Shown: positions 18,084-25,889, counted from the first letter of the stretch. The stretch is DNA of 64,000 bases from an uncultured Clostridia bacterium (GCA_934183325.1 CAKPSH010000003.1:43711-107710), one strand, 5' to 3'. Notes: generated by a model from the sequence alone, not told the origin. Translations and numbers: made by a program.

Positions 18084-18112
18084 TTGATTTCTTATGTAAA
18101 ATAGTATATAAT
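18084..18112 (+). promoter_or_regulatory. Promoter of the 18.2 kb gene (left twin promoter)
   Basis: TTGATT (18084-18089), 17-base spacer, TATAAT (18107-18112). The 30 bases from 18084 match the promoter of the convergent gene at 19629-19600 (minus strand) at 28 positions, including the whole of ATGTAAAATAGTATATAATA. Confidence 0.75.
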
Positions 18113-18147
18113 AATATTATAATATGTAGTGTCCGAAAGGATTCAAA

Positions 18148-18173
18148 AATCCTGGAGGACAACCTCCAGGATT
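18148..18173 (+). promoter_or_regulatory. Leader hairpin containing an anti-Shine-Dalgarno-like strand
   Basis: AATCCTGGAGG (18148-18158) pairs perfectly with CCTCCAGGATT (18163-18173) around ACAA. The AAGGAGG ribosome binding site of the next gene lies 8 bases later. The CCTCC strand could pair with either GGAGG, so the hairpin might act as a translational switch; this is inference. Confidence 0.5.
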
Positions 18174-18196
18174 GATTAATAAGGAGGAAAAAAGCA

Positions 18197-18682
18197 ATGA
18201 CATATCAAGCAGCAAAGGATTTAGAAAAAATAGAGAAGTATCTGAGACCTTTCTATGATATAGAAAGCTTTGAAGATGCAGGTGAAATAGAGATCAGAAA
18301 AATAAAGCTCAATGCTTTCTATTGTTACATCCGGCATGAGAATGCCGGGGTTGTAACCGAACATTTAGTATTTCTATATAGAAATGCGGTTGATATGCTG
18401 TCGAGAACAGCACAGGTCAAGGAGTTCGGTGAAGTAGAAGATCCAAACTTTATTACCATAGGCGATAAGCCTGCTACTATCGATATAATTTATAAGAATG
18501 GAGATAGGATCAATGATAGTAGCATATTAAAGTATGGTGATTATGTATCACTTAGAGAGCACATCTTTGAAAATGGTCAACCTTTGGAATGTGTCCAATG
18601 GTTAAGGAGAGATACTGAGGAACGCTCTATGAATTGGGGGAGATATGGAAGGTATGTTATAACTGGCATCTACAGTAATTAA
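18197..18682 (+). CDS. Unrecognised protein, foreign-looking codon use
   Basis: I do not recognise this 161-residue protein. It has no signal peptide or membrane segment, is rich in charged residues and begins with a helical stretch (MTYQAAKDLEKIEKYLRPFY), followed by what reads as mixed alpha/beta sequence. AAGGAGG precedes the ATG. Codon use differs plainly from the neighbours: CTC, CTG, GCC, GAG, ACC and a CGG arginine codon (18332-18334 region), which is otherwise avoided in the window. It lies directly after the tRNA-Thr, converges with an equally unusual gene and shares its promoter sequence, so the pair looks like an acquired cassette. Confidence 0.7.
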   Translation: MTYQAAKDLEKIEKYLRPFYDIESFEDAGEIEIRKIKLNAFYCYIRHENAGVVTEHLVFLYRNAVDMLSRTAQVKEFGEVEDPNFITIGDKPATIDIIYKNGDRINDSSILKYGDYVSLREHIFENGQPLECVQWLRRDTEERSMNWGRYGRYVITGIYSN

Positions 18683-18727
18683 GGTTTGAAGGCAGGAAAC
18701 TTGAAAGAGTTCCTGCCTTCAAACCTT
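18681..18727. terminator. Long perfect hairpin after the 18.2 kb gene
   Basis: AAGGTTTGAAGGCAGGAA (18681-18698) pairs perfectly over 18 bases with 18710-18727 around an 11-base loop, starting at the stop codon. No strong T-tract follows, but the stem is long and GC-rich for this genome. Confidence 0.6.
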
Positions 18728-18790
18728 ATAAAATAATAAATATAATATTAGATTTACAGTTAAAATTGTGAAATTTGTTAATAAAAAAGT

Positions 18791-18843
18791 GGGCCGTTTC
18801 CGTTAGGAGAACGGCCCTGTCCATAGTATCTTTTATATGGACA
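18791..18843. other. Two tandem hairpins between the convergent foreign-looking genes
   Basis: GGGCCGTT/AACGGCCC (18791-18817) is followed without a gap by TGTCCATA/TATGGACA (18818-18843). They are GC-rich compared with flanking DNA and probably serve as terminators for the minus-strand gene; on the minus strand the first hairpin is followed by ACTTTTTTAT. Confidence 0.6.
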
Positions 18844-18932
18844 AAATTGAAATAGTCACGTGCCTAAGATAAAACAAAAATGCTTAACTTTTTGAAGAGT
18901 AATGATTGAAAAGAGTACAGAGAAAAGCAAGA

Positions 18933-19529
18933 TCATTCAAAATAATAGTATTTCTTGAATTCCTCCATACTCATCTTGAGGCCTTTTTTAGCCTCAGCAT
19001 CTTCCACTAAAAAAACATCCCTGCAATGGAGTTTGGTAAGTTTTGTGTCAGGGTCTCCAGAGCAATGGCACATAATATAGCCAAGAGAACCAACCATCTG
19101 ATTAGTAACAATGATAGCACTAAAGCCATGAAGAGCACCACAGATATAATGAGTAACATCTGAAGCAACATCAAGCAGAGGTTTTAAATCTGCAAGAGTG
19201 TTAGCTGGCAAAGTTGATAGCTCATAAGGAGCACCAAGGGAGGCTTTGATTTTTTGTGTGTCAAAGGCTTCGATGTCATAGAAACCATTAGTTTTGACCT
19301 TGAAACCAACTCCGCCAAAACGAACAAAAGCATTCAGGTCCTGCTGGAACACATATCCCTCAGGAAATTCTTTGGTAGAAATAACAACCTTACCATTTGT
19401 ATTCCAGATAACGCCTGGAAGATTGGAAAGAGCTGATACTTTTCCAAGGTCAATTGTTGCCAAAGGACGCTTAACAGCGGGAATAAGAACACCCATCTCA
19501 AAAAGTTTTTCATTAGTAATGTCAGTCAT
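18933..19529 (-). CDS. Unrecognised protein, foreign-looking codon use (convergent partner)
   Basis: I do not recognise this 198-residue protein. The start is taken at ATG 19529 (MTDITNEKLFEMG), because GGAGG lies about 10 bases upstream; the longer frame to 19571 lacks a ribosome binding site. No membrane segment or signal peptide is seen. A middle segment with HYICGALHGFSAII and a CHCSG cluster is notable. Codons such as CTC, GCC, CTG and AAG are much commoner than in the neighbours. The promoter is nearly identical to that of the convergent gene at 18197, and the two stops are 250 bases apart across a set of strong hairpins. Confidence 0.7.
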   Translation of the reverse strand: MTDITNEKLFEMGVLIPAVKRPLATIDLGKVSALSNLPGVIWNTNGKVVISTKEFPEGYVFQQDLNAFVRFGGVGFKVKTNGFYDIEAFDTQKIKASLGAPYELSTLPANTLADLKPLLDVASDVTHYICGALHGFSAIIVTNQMVGSLGYIMCHCSGDPDTKLTKLHCRDVFLVEDAEAKKGLKMSMEEFKKYYYFE

Positions 19530-19600
19530 AAGGTAATACCTCCAGTTTAAAGTGTGAAAATCGAATTGCAATGACTTGTTTGTGCTTGGTATAGAAAAAT

Positions 19601-19629
19601 ATTATATACTATTTTACATAAAAAGTCAA
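19601..19629 (-). promoter_or_regulatory. Promoter of the minus-strand foreign-looking gene (right twin promoter)
   Basis: On the minus strand TTGACT (19629-19624), 17-base spacer, TATAAT (19606-19601). It forms an inverted repeat with the promoter at 18084-18112 (28 of 30 bases identical). The rest of 19530-19839 is AT-rich and holds only this promoter and the coaD terminator. Confidence 0.75.
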
Positions 19630-19769
19630 AATACTATTATAATAAAATCAAGAAAATAAAAAGATATAACATAAAATTTATAAAAACAATAAAAATTAAA
19701 ACTAATTAAACAGTTCTTTTTAATATTTTTATTTTAGTTATAAATATAATTATATTCAAAAATAAATGA

Positions 19770-19812
19770 ATAAAATAAAAGTGAACTCAAATTTTTAAAT
19801 ATTAATTTGAGT
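19770..19812 (-). terminator. Terminator after coaD
   Basis: On the minus strand ACTCAAATT and AATTTGAGT form a 9 bp stem followed by TCACTTTTATTTTATT. Confidence 0.65.
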
Positions 19813-19839
19813 CCATATTTATATATAAATAAAACAAAT

Positions 19840-20346
19840 TTACAAAATTAAACTTTCATTTAAATTTAATGAAAGCTTATCCTTCATAGCTTGTTCAACA
19901 GAAGAAGGAACATAGCGAGAAACATCTTTATTTAAATAAAGAATTTCTTTAACCATGCTAGAAGATATATTTTCATAATCATGTTCTGCAAATAGGCTTA
20001 TAGTATTAATCATATTTTGACTAATTTGTTTATTTATTTGAGCCATTTGAATTTCATATTCAAAATCTGTAAGAGTTCTAAGACCTCTGATTATAGCTTT
20101 ACAATTATTTTCAAGAGCAAGGTCGATAGTTGCACCATCACTAGAAACAACTTTTATTTTAGGATTATTTTTATATAAATCTGCAATAAGTTTAACTCTT
20201 TCATCAGGTGTAAACATACCAGATTTTCTGGGATTGTGCATAACAGCAACTATAATTTCATCAAACAAATCACAAGTTTGCTCAATAATATTTATATGTC
20301 CATAAGTAATGGGATCAAAACTACCTGGATACAATACTCTTATCAT
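19840..20346 (-). CDS. coaD: Phosphopantetheine adenylyltransferase
   Basis: CoaD makes dephospho-CoA from 4'-phosphopantetheine and ATP, the next-to-last step of CoA synthesis. The nucleotidyltransferase motif GSFDPITYGH is at about residues 8-17. The ISSSMVKEI segment (the family ISSSxVR signature) and RGLRTLTDFEYEIQMA are present. At 168 residues it is of normal length. Its start lies inside the 3' end of the upstream gene, which looks like the next enzyme of the pathway, so the two are translationally coupled. Confidence 0.96.
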   Translation of the reverse strand: MIRVLYPGSFDPITYGHINIIEQTCDLFDEIIVAVMHNPRKSGMFTPDERVKLIADLYKNNPKIKVVSSDGATIDLALENNCKAIIRGLRTLTDFEYEIQMAQINKQISQNMINTISLFAEHDYENISSSMVKEILYLNKDVSRYVPSSVEQAMKDKLSLNLNESLIL

Positions 20347-20899
20347 AAAATTCTTTCACCAACCTATCTGTATTTATTGAAAAATCATTATCAATTATAA
20401 TATCAAAGTCATCTTTATTAAAAGTATAAGAAGCTTTTTCTCGTGTTAAAAAATTTTCTTCTGTTATATTATCTCTCAAAATGGCATATTTCATTCTTGA
20501 ATTGAAATCGGCTTGTACTAAAACTTTAAAATTAGCTTGATTAAAATATTTTGTTTTAGGTAAAAGTTGCCAATCTAATAAAATAATCTTACTTTGATTA
20601 TTTTCTATAAAGTTATCAATAAGTATTTCCATTTGATTCCAAGTAATGTTAGTTAGTTTGTCCATTGCAGACTCAGAATTAAAAACTATATTAGCTAATG
20701 CTTTTCTATTGATAGAATTATTATATAGAACTGAATTACCAAAAGTACTGACTAGTTTATCAACAACATTTGGAAAAGTTAACACTTGATGACTTATATT
20801 ATCAATATCCAAATGTATTATATTTTCAGAATAACTTTCTAATAAATTACATACATAGCTCTTACCACTACCAGATTTTCCAACAATACAAATAATCAT
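20321..20899 (-). CDS. coaE: Dephospho-CoA kinase-like protein (divergent CoaE)
   Basis: CoaE phosphorylates dephospho-CoA to CoA. The 192-residue protein starts with a P-loop, GKSGSGKSYV (about residues 7-16), and has HLDIDNISHQVL, which matches the CoaE DADxxxH-type segment. Later segments (KVLVQADFNSRMKYAILRD and IIIDNDFSINT) fit the lid and the C-terminal motif but are diverged. The overlap of 26 bases with coaD, the preceding enzyme in the pathway, supports the assignment. Another P-loop kinase family is possible but less likely. Confidence 0.8.
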   Translation of the reverse strand: MIICIVGKSGSGKSYVCNLLESYSENIIHLDIDNISHQVLTFPNVVDKLVSTFGNSVLYNNSINRKALANIVFNSESAMDKLTNITWNQMEILIDNFIENNQSKIILLDWQLLPKTKYFNQANFKVLVQADFNSRMKYAILRDNITEENFLTREKASYTFNKDDFDIIIDNDFSINTDRLVKEFYDKSIVSR

Positions 20900-21013
20900 A
20901 AAAATCTCCTAACAATATTCTATTATACCAGATTTTGAAACATAAGTAAATATATGAATAATCAGTACAAAATTATATCTAAGTATGATATAATGCACGA
21001 AAAGGAGAAAAAA

Positions 21014-21334
21014 ATGTATTTCGTTTATATGTTAAGATGTAAAGATAATTCAATATATACAGGAATAACAACAGATTTAGAAAGAAGATTAAAAGAGCAT
21101 AAAGAAAGAGGAGAAAAATGTGCAAAATATACTCAAAATCATCAAGCAGTAAAAATGGAAATGGCATGGAAAACGGAAAATAGAATATATGCTTCAAAAT
21201 TAGAATATCATATAAAGAAACTAGAAAAATTTAAGAAAGAAGAACTTATAAAAAATCCAGAAATTAAACTAAAAGAATTTTTATCAGAGAAGATAGATAC
21301 AGATAAATATAAAGTTGAAATTAAATGCAATTAA
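21014..21334 (+). CDS. GIY-YIG nuclease superfamily protein (UPF0213 / YhbQ-YazA type)
   Basis: A single GIY-YIG domain protein of 106 residues. I chose ATG 21014 because AAGGAG lies 7 bases upstream and the domain begins right there: YFVYMLRCKDNSIYTGITTDLERRLKEH contains the two motif strands and the conserved Arg. A TATAAT is seen about 25 bases upstream. Members of this small stand-alone family occur in most Firmicutes; a DNA repair or processing role is assumed but not established. The C-terminal 30 residues are Lys/Glu rich. Confidence 0.88.
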   Translation: MYFVYMLRCKDNSIYTGITTDLERRLKEHKERGEKCAKYTQNHQAVKMEMAWKTENRIYASKLEYHIKKLEKFKKEELIKNPEIKLKEFLSEKIDTDKYKVEIKCN

Positions 21335-21404
21335 AACTATTGATATAATCAAAACTTTAAGATATAATAGGTTTGATTTCTAAAGGAGAGGAAAGAAAAT
21401 AAAA

Positions 21405-21908
21405 GTGAATTTATATCCAAAATTTTATTTAAAAAATGTAAAAGAAATAACAACAGAGTTATTAACAGAAAATAATATAAAAGGGTTAATTTTAGATGTT
21501 GATAATACTTTAATAGATAAAGAATGCACATTATTAGAACAAGCAGATGAATGGTGCAAAGACTTAAAAAAACAGGGAATAAAAATATGCATATTATCAA
21601 ATACAGCTAATAAAAATAAAGCAGAAATGGTAGCAAAAAAATTAGATATACCCTATTTATATTTTGGAAAAAAACCACTAAAGATGGGATTTAAAAAAGC
21701 AAAAAAACTTTTAGAAATCGAAAATAATAGTGAAATTGCAGTGGTGGGTGATCAAATATTTACAGATATATTAGGAGCAAATAGAGTAAAAATGATACCA
21801 ATTCTTGTTCAACCAATAAGCAGAAAAGATTTATGGTATACAAGAATAAAAAGACCGCTAGAAGATTTAATTATCAAAAGATATTTAGAAAAATACGGAG
21901 GAAAATAG
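21405..21908 (+). CDS. yqeG: YqeG family HAD-type phosphatase
   Basis: A haloacid-dehalogenase superfamily protein of 167 residues. The nucleophile motif is LDVDNTL (about residues 30-36), motif II is ILSNT, and motif IV lies in VVGDQIFTDILGANR. YqeG of B. subtilis sits in a ribosome/replication-associated cluster and is a presumed phosphatase of unknown substrate. The start is GTG at 21405 after AGGAGAGGAAAG. The next gene starts directly after its stop, so the two are co-transcribed. Confidence 0.9.
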   Translation: MNLYPKFYLKNVKEITTELLTENNIKGLILDVDNTLIDKECTLLEQADEWCKDLKKQGIKICILSNTANKNKAEMVAKKLDIPYLYFGKKPLKMGFKKAKKLLEIENNSEIAVVGDQIFTDILGANRVKMIPILVQPISRKDLWYTRIKRPLEDLIIKRYLEKYGGK

Positions 21909-22631
21909 ATGTATATAAATGATGTACATATATTATATTATGTTGTGCTAGGAATAATAGGAATGATGGTAGGACAATTTATCAGTTGGTGTAATATTAG
22001 AATGCCAGAAAAAAAGAAAGTTTTAACATTAGAATTTTTTAAAAACATGAAATTAAACTATCCACTAATGCTGATAAATGCTATTTTATATTTGGCAATA
22101 TTACATATTTATGGAATCAAAAAAGATTTTAGTGATAATTTATACTTAATAAAATTTCTAATATTATCACCGATGATGATTTCTGCATTTTGCATAGACT
22201 TTAAACACCATATTATTCCAAATAGATTGAACTTAACAATATTTGAAGTTGGACTAGTTATAACTGTAATAGGAGGTATTTCAGATATAAATTTTGCAAT
22301 TAATTCAATCGAGGGAATGTTAATTGGAGGAGGAACTTTTTTTATAATTACATTAGTAGGAGGACTTATTGCCGGGAAAGAAGCAATGGGATATGGAGAT
22401 GTGAAATTTATGGCAGCATTGGGCTTATACTTTGGATTTGCAAATATGGTAGCAATAATTTTCATAGCTTTTTTAATTGGTGCAATATTAAGCATATTAT
22501 TAATATTATTGAAAATAAAAAAGACAAACGAATATATACCATTTGGACCATTTATAGTTCTAGCATCCTATACCTTGATTTTTATACCACTTAATTCTAT
22601 TTTAAGTGTGGTAATAAATATTTTTAAATAG
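21909..22631 (+). CDS. A24-family prepilin peptidase-like membrane protease lacking the cysteine motif
   Basis: A 240-residue membrane protein with about seven hydrophobic segments. The two aspartate sites of A24 aspartic proteases are present: CIDFKHHIIPNRL (about residue 97) and GKEAMGYGDVKFMAALG (about 156-172, the GxGD motif). The N-terminal part resembles the PilD start (GQFISWCNIRMPEKK) but has no CxxC pairs, so the methyltransferase half is reduced. It would cleave prepilin-like leaders at the membrane; no pilin or secretion ATPase gene is in the window. It starts one base after yqeG ends. Confidence 0.85.
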   Translation: MYINDVHILYYVVLGIIGMMVGQFISWCNIRMPEKKKVLTLEFFKNMKLNYPLMLINAILYLAILHIYGIKKDFSDNLYLIKFLILSPMMISAFCIDFKHHIIPNRLNLTIFEVGLVITVIGGISDINFAINSIEGMLIGGGTFFIITLVGGLIAGKEAMGYGDVKFMAALGLYFGFANMVAIIFIAFLIGAILSILLILLKIKKTNEYIPFGPFIVLASYTLIFIPLNSILSVVINIFK

Positions 22632-22684
22632 GGGATAAGGTTAAAAAATAACCTGTACTATTCTTAGGAGGGAGTTTGGTTAAA

Positions 22685-23749
22685 ATGAATCAACGATTAC
22701 AAAACTTAAGAAACAAATTAAAATCAAAAAATATTGATGGAATGATTATAAGTAATCCAGTAAACATAAGATATTTGACAGGAATTGATGCAGAAGGAGT
22801 TCTATTATTAACGCGAAAAGAAAATATTTATATAACAGATTCAAGATACATTGAAGCAGTACAATCAATAATAATGATAGACGATGAAATAATAATAGAC
22901 AATGTTAAAGATTTAACAATAGATGATTATCAAAATTTTTTCTTGTTTTGTGAGAATGTTGGTTTTGAAGAAGATTTTATTTCTTATGCAAAATATAAAG
23001 ATTATATGCAAAAATATAGAATAAATAATTTTGTTGAAACAGAACAATTAATAGAAAAACAAAGAGTAATCAAAGAAGATTATGAAATTGACAATATAAG
23101 AAAAGCTTGCGAAATTACAGATAGGTGTTTTGAATATTTACAAGGATTTATAAAAGTTGGGATGACAGAAAAGGAAATTGCCTATGAGATAGAAAGATTT
23201 TTCATTATGAATGGAGCCAGTGGACTAGCTTTTGATACGATTGTTGCATCAGGAATAAATTCATCTAAACCACATGCTGTTCCAACAGATAAAAAAATAC
23301 AAGCTGGAGATATAATAACAATTGATATGGGATGCAAATATAATGGATATTGTTCAGATATGACAAGAACGGTATTTGTAGGATTTATTCAAGAATATAT
23401 GAAAAAAATATATAATTTAGTTTTGAAAAATCAAGAAGAAACTTTGCCAAGAATATATGAAGGCGCAAACACAAGGATATTATTTCAAATGGTAGACAAT
23501 AGCTTTGAAAACTTTGGATATGAATTAACTCATGCATTAGGACATGGAGTAGGAATGGATGTACATGAAAATCCTGTGATAGGACCAAAACGAGAAGTAT
23601 TATTAGAAAGAAATATGGTAATAACAGATGAACCAGGAATTTATATACCTGGAAAATTTGGTGTAAGGATAGAAGATACAGTTCTAGTAACGAAAGATGG
23701 ATATGAAATCTTGACAAAATCAGAAAAAGACTATATAATAATAAAATGA
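22685..23749 (+). CDS. M24B Xaa-Pro aminopeptidase family protein
   Basis: A pita-bread fold metallopeptidase of 354 residues that removes N-terminal residues preceding proline. The start ATG 22685 is preferred over TTG 22676 because AGGAGGGAG is only 1-2 bases from the latter. The creatinase-like N-terminal domain covers about 1-125. The metal ligands are visible in TIDMGCKYNGYCSDMTRT (two Asp), HALGHGVGMDVHENP (His), ITDEPGIYIP (Glu) and VRIEDTVLV (Glu). It is followed 37 bases later by efp, the widespread Firmicutes pairing pepQ/papA-efp, consistent with roles around proline. Confidence 0.93.
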   Translation: MNQRLQNLRNKLKSKNIDGMIISNPVNIRYLTGIDAEGVLLLTRKENIYITDSRYIEAVQSIIMIDDEIIIDNVKDLTIDDYQNFFLFCENVGFEEDFISYAKYKDYMQKYRINNFVETEQLIEKQRVIKEDYEIDNIRKACEITDRCFEYLQGFIKVGMTEKEIAYEIERFFIMNGASGLAFDTIVASGINSSKPHAVPTDKKIQAGDIITIDMGCKYNGYCSDMTRTVFVGFIQEYMKKIYNLVLKNQEETLPRIYEGANTRILFQMVDNSFENFGYELTHALGHGVGMDVHENPVIGPKREVLLERNMVITDEPGIYIPGKFGVRIEDTVLVTKDGYEILTKSEKDYIIIK

Positions 23750-23786
23750 TAATAAAAAAAGAGAGTAAAAAAGGAGAGATTATAGT

Positions 23787-24353
23787 ATGGCATCAGTATA
23801 TATGGCAGGAGATTTAAGAAATGGAAATACATTTGAATTAGATAATTCAGTATTTAGAGTAGTAGAATTCCAACATGTAAAACCAGGAAAAGGAGCAGCA
23901 TTCGTTAGAACAAAAATAAAGAATGTAATAACAGGAGCAGTTCTAGAAAGAACATTTAACCCATCAGAAAAATTACAAGGAGCAGAAATCGAAAAGAAAG
24001 AAATGCAATATCTTTACAATGATGGAGATTTATATTATTTCATGGATAATGAAACTTATGAACAAATGCCATTAAATGCAGAACAATTAGGAGATAGTTT
24101 AAAATATATAAAAGAAAATATGAATGTAAAAATACTTTCTTTTAAGGGAAAAGTATTTGCAGTTGAACCACCAATGTTTGTTGAATTACAAGTAACATAT
24201 ACAGAACCAGGATTTGCTGGAAACACAACAACAACATCTGGAAAACCAGCTACATTAGAAAATGGATTAGAAATAAGTGTTCCAATGTTCATAAATATCG
24301 GAGATGTAATAAAGATAGATACAAGAACAGGCGAATACATGGAACGTGTTTAG
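23787..24353 (+). CDS. efp: Translation elongation factor P
   Basis: EF-P rescues ribosomes stalled at consecutive prolines. The 188-residue protein has the KOW-like N-terminal domain with the modified-lysine loop HVKPGKGAAF (Lys35 at the tip) and two OB domains ending PMFINIGDVIKIDTRTGEYMERV. In Firmicutes the lysine carries a 5-aminopentanol-type modification; the modifying enzymes are not recognised here. AAGGAGAG precedes the ATG. It follows the Xaa-Pro peptidase and probably shares its transcript. Confidence 0.97.
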   Translation: MASVYMAGDLRNGNTFELDNSVFRVVEFQHVKPGKGAAFVRTKIKNVITGAVLERTFNPSEKLQGAEIEKKEMQYLYNDGDLYYFMDNETYEQMPLNAEQLGDSLKYIKENMNVKILSFKGKVFAVEPPMFVELQVTYTEPGFAGNTTTTSGKPATLENGLEISVPMFINIGDVIKIDTRTGEYMERV

Positions 24354-24363
24354 TGACAAACAA

Positions 24364-24387
24364 AAGAGCGATTATAAAATCGCTCTT
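24364..24387 (+). terminator. Hairpin between efp and the small acidic protein
   Basis: AAGAGCGATT and AATCGCTCTT form a perfect 10 bp stem with ATAA loop, followed by AATTTG. The T-tract is poor, so partial readthrough into the next gene is likely. Confidence 0.55.
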
Positions 24388-24409
24388 AATTTGTATAGGA
24401 GGAAATGGG

Positions 24410-24592
24410 ATGGATTTAGAAGTTAAAAAAGAAATTGAAGAATTAAAAAAAGAAAACAAAGAGTTAAAAGAAAGATTGGAAAAACTAGAAGAAACAATAG
24501 AAAATATAAAAGAAGAATTATATATAGAAGATGAAGAAGATGAAGAATGGGATTGCTCAGGAGATTGTTCATCTTGCAAAAATAAAGAATAA
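24410..24592 (+). CDS. Small coiled-coil protein with C-terminal cysteine cluster
   Basis: A 60-residue protein. ATG 24410 is selected because AGGAGG lies 6 bases upstream. Residues 1-38 are heptad Glu/Lys/Leu coiled coil, followed by an acidic run and a CSGDCSSCKNKE ending with three cysteines that could bind metal. I do not know the family. It follows efp after a weak terminator and ends before a very strong hairpin, so it could be co-transcribed with efp. Confidence 0.65.
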   Translation: MDLEVKKEIEELKKENKELKERLEKLEETIENIKEELYIEDEEDEEWDCSGDCSSCKNKE

Positions 24593-24617
24593 TTATTAAA
24601 AATATAATAAAAAAGTA

Positions 24618-24671
24618 AGTATAAAATTATCGAAAAGCAAGCTAGGGCTTGCTTTTCGATAATTTTATACT
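24618..24671. terminator. 25 bp perfect inverted repeat between convergent genes
   Basis: A 25-base arm (starting AGTATAAAATTATCG) is perfectly complementary to the arm ending at 24671, with a 4-base TAGG loop. T-rich sequence follows on both strands. It lies between the plus-strand small protein and the minus-strand M23 gene, so a bidirectional terminator is the simplest reading. Confidence 0.75.
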
Positions 24672-24705
24672 GATTTTTGAAAAAGTGTATTATGGAAAGA
24701 TTAAT

Positions 24706-25316
24706 CTAGTAATTTTGCAGGAAATCTAGGGGATTTTTGTACTCATTATTTTCTTTTATACTTAAATGAAGATGACAACCAGTAGTAGCACCATTTGTAG
24801 GTCTACCTGTGGAATCGTGATAAGGATTACCAATCACATTATAGACATATTTTGGACCAACTTGACCGATAACTTGACCGAGCAATTACATTATCTCCAA
24901 CAGAAACCATATAGCTAGGTGAAGTATGACAATAGATAATTTTATATAAATTAGTCGAACAAATTATACAATATCCACTACTACCATTAAATCCAACAAA
25001 TGAAATAACAGAATCAAATAGAGCAAGAAAGTATGTACCTTCAGAAGCAGGAATATCAATTCCTTTATGAAAATTACTAGCACCAGCAGTGGGAGAAACA
25101 CGATATCCATAGTAAGATGAAATTCTATGATTAGAAGGAAGTGGCCAATAAAAACCGTAGAATACTTTTTGAAACTTGAGAAATATCAATATTATATTGA
25201 TTGTAATATTCTTCAGATAAAATTATATCTTGAGCAAAGAAAAAAGAAACAAAAGTAGATAAAATTAAAATAACTAAAAAGTAAAAAAATAAAAATTGGA
25301 AAATAAAATTATTCAT
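24706..25316 (-). CDS. M23 family (LytM-like) cell-wall peptidase, interrupted by two +1 frameshifts at CGG codons
   Basis: Read with one base skipped at each of two CGG codons (25157-25155 and 24880-24878), the gene gives a continuous 202-residue protein; 611 bases minus 2 is exactly 203 codons. The start ATG 25316 has AGGAGG upstream. The product has an N-terminal hydrophobic anchor or signal peptide (about 1-30), then GFYWPLPSNHRISSYYGYR, the zinc ligands in HKGIDIP, and after the second shift GQVIGQVG and TGCHLHLSI (the HxH motif). M23 enzymes cut peptidoglycan cross-bridges. Without shifting only a 60-residue peptide is made. It is either a recoded gene, a pseudogene or a sequence-error artefact. 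Confidence 0.8.
24878..24880 (-). other. In-frame CGG codon at +1 frameshift site (M23 site 2)
   Basis: On the minus strand ATT GCT CGG TCA continues to a stop at TAA, whereas skipping the C gives GCT GGT CAA GTT, restoring VIAGQVIGQVG of the M23 family. Confidence 0.75.
25155..25157 (-). other. In-frame CGG codon at +1 frameshift site (M23 site 1)
   Basis: On the minus strand ATT CTA CGG TTT runs to a stop eight codons later, whereas skipping the C gives CTA GGT TTT TAT TGG CCA, restoring ILGFYWPLP. Confidence 0.75.
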
Positions 25317-25356
25317 AAAAAAAGACCTCCTAAAAATAAAGGCCCCCAATATTATA

Positions 25357-25782
25357 TTATTTTTTAAATGCAAAGAATTTACTAATAAAAAAGTTTAAAA
25401 TAATTACTACAACACTAATAATTAATTTACTAACCAATCCATTTAAAGCAGTTATATTTATTACAGAGAATAATAACCAAAAACCAACAGATTCTACAAC
25501 CATTGTAAAAGCTCTACCTAAAATAAATTTACCAAACGCTTTAAGCTTTTCTTGGATAGTAACTGCGGTTGAATTAAAAACTAATTTTCTATTAGTAAAA
25601 TAAGCAAATAAAACAGCAATAATAATTCCAATATTACTTGCTAGATTTTCTTCAAGATGAAATACGGAAGATAAAATTGTATATGAACCTATATTTACTA
25701 CAGTAGTAAGGACTCCAAATATTGTATAAAATATAACTTCACGTGTGCAAAATTTCTTTATTAAATTTTTAATCTTTTCCAT
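25357..25782 (-). CDS. GtrA family membrane protein
   Basis: A 141-residue membrane protein with four hydrophobic helices. The start ATG 25782 is selected because GGAGG lies 6 bases upstream. Motifs such as FYTIFGVLTTVVNIGSY and FFISKFFAFKK fit the GtrA/DPMS-flippase family, whose members are thought to move undecaprenyl-linked sugars across the membrane for wall polymers. GtrA proteins often pair with a family-2 glycosyltransferase; one such enzyme exists in the window at 51.5 kb, not adjacent. It lies between two genes with CGG frameshifts and is itself intact. Confidence 0.9.
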   Translation of the reverse strand: MEKIKNLIKKFCTREVIFYTIFGVLTTVVNIGSYTILSSVFHLEENLASNIGIIIAVLFAYFTNRKLVFNSTAVTIQEKLKAFGKFILGRAFTMVVESVGFWLLFSVINITALNGLVSKLIISVVVIILNFFISKFFAFKK

Positions 25783-25860
25783 AAAAACCTCCAATAATAT
25801 TTAAAAATCTTATCATAAAAGGTAAAAAAAAACAACAAATAATAGATAAAAATTATAAAG

Positions 25861-25889
25861 TTTACAATAATGAATAAATTTGTTATAAT
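25861..25889 (+). promoter_or_regulatory. Promoter for mtaB
   Basis: TTTACA (25861-25866), 17-base spacer, TATAAT (25884-25889), 35 bases before the mtaB ATG. Confidence 0.65.

Noticed and set aside
17969..19629. Integrative element using tRNA-Thr as attachment site
   Set aside because: No integrase is present and I see no repeat of the tRNA 3' end at the far side of the cassette; the only boundary repeat is the promoter sequence.
22635..22684. GGTTA/TAACC hairpin before the M24 peptidase as a riboswitch
   Set aside because: A five-base stem with no further conserved structure; too little to support a riboswitch.
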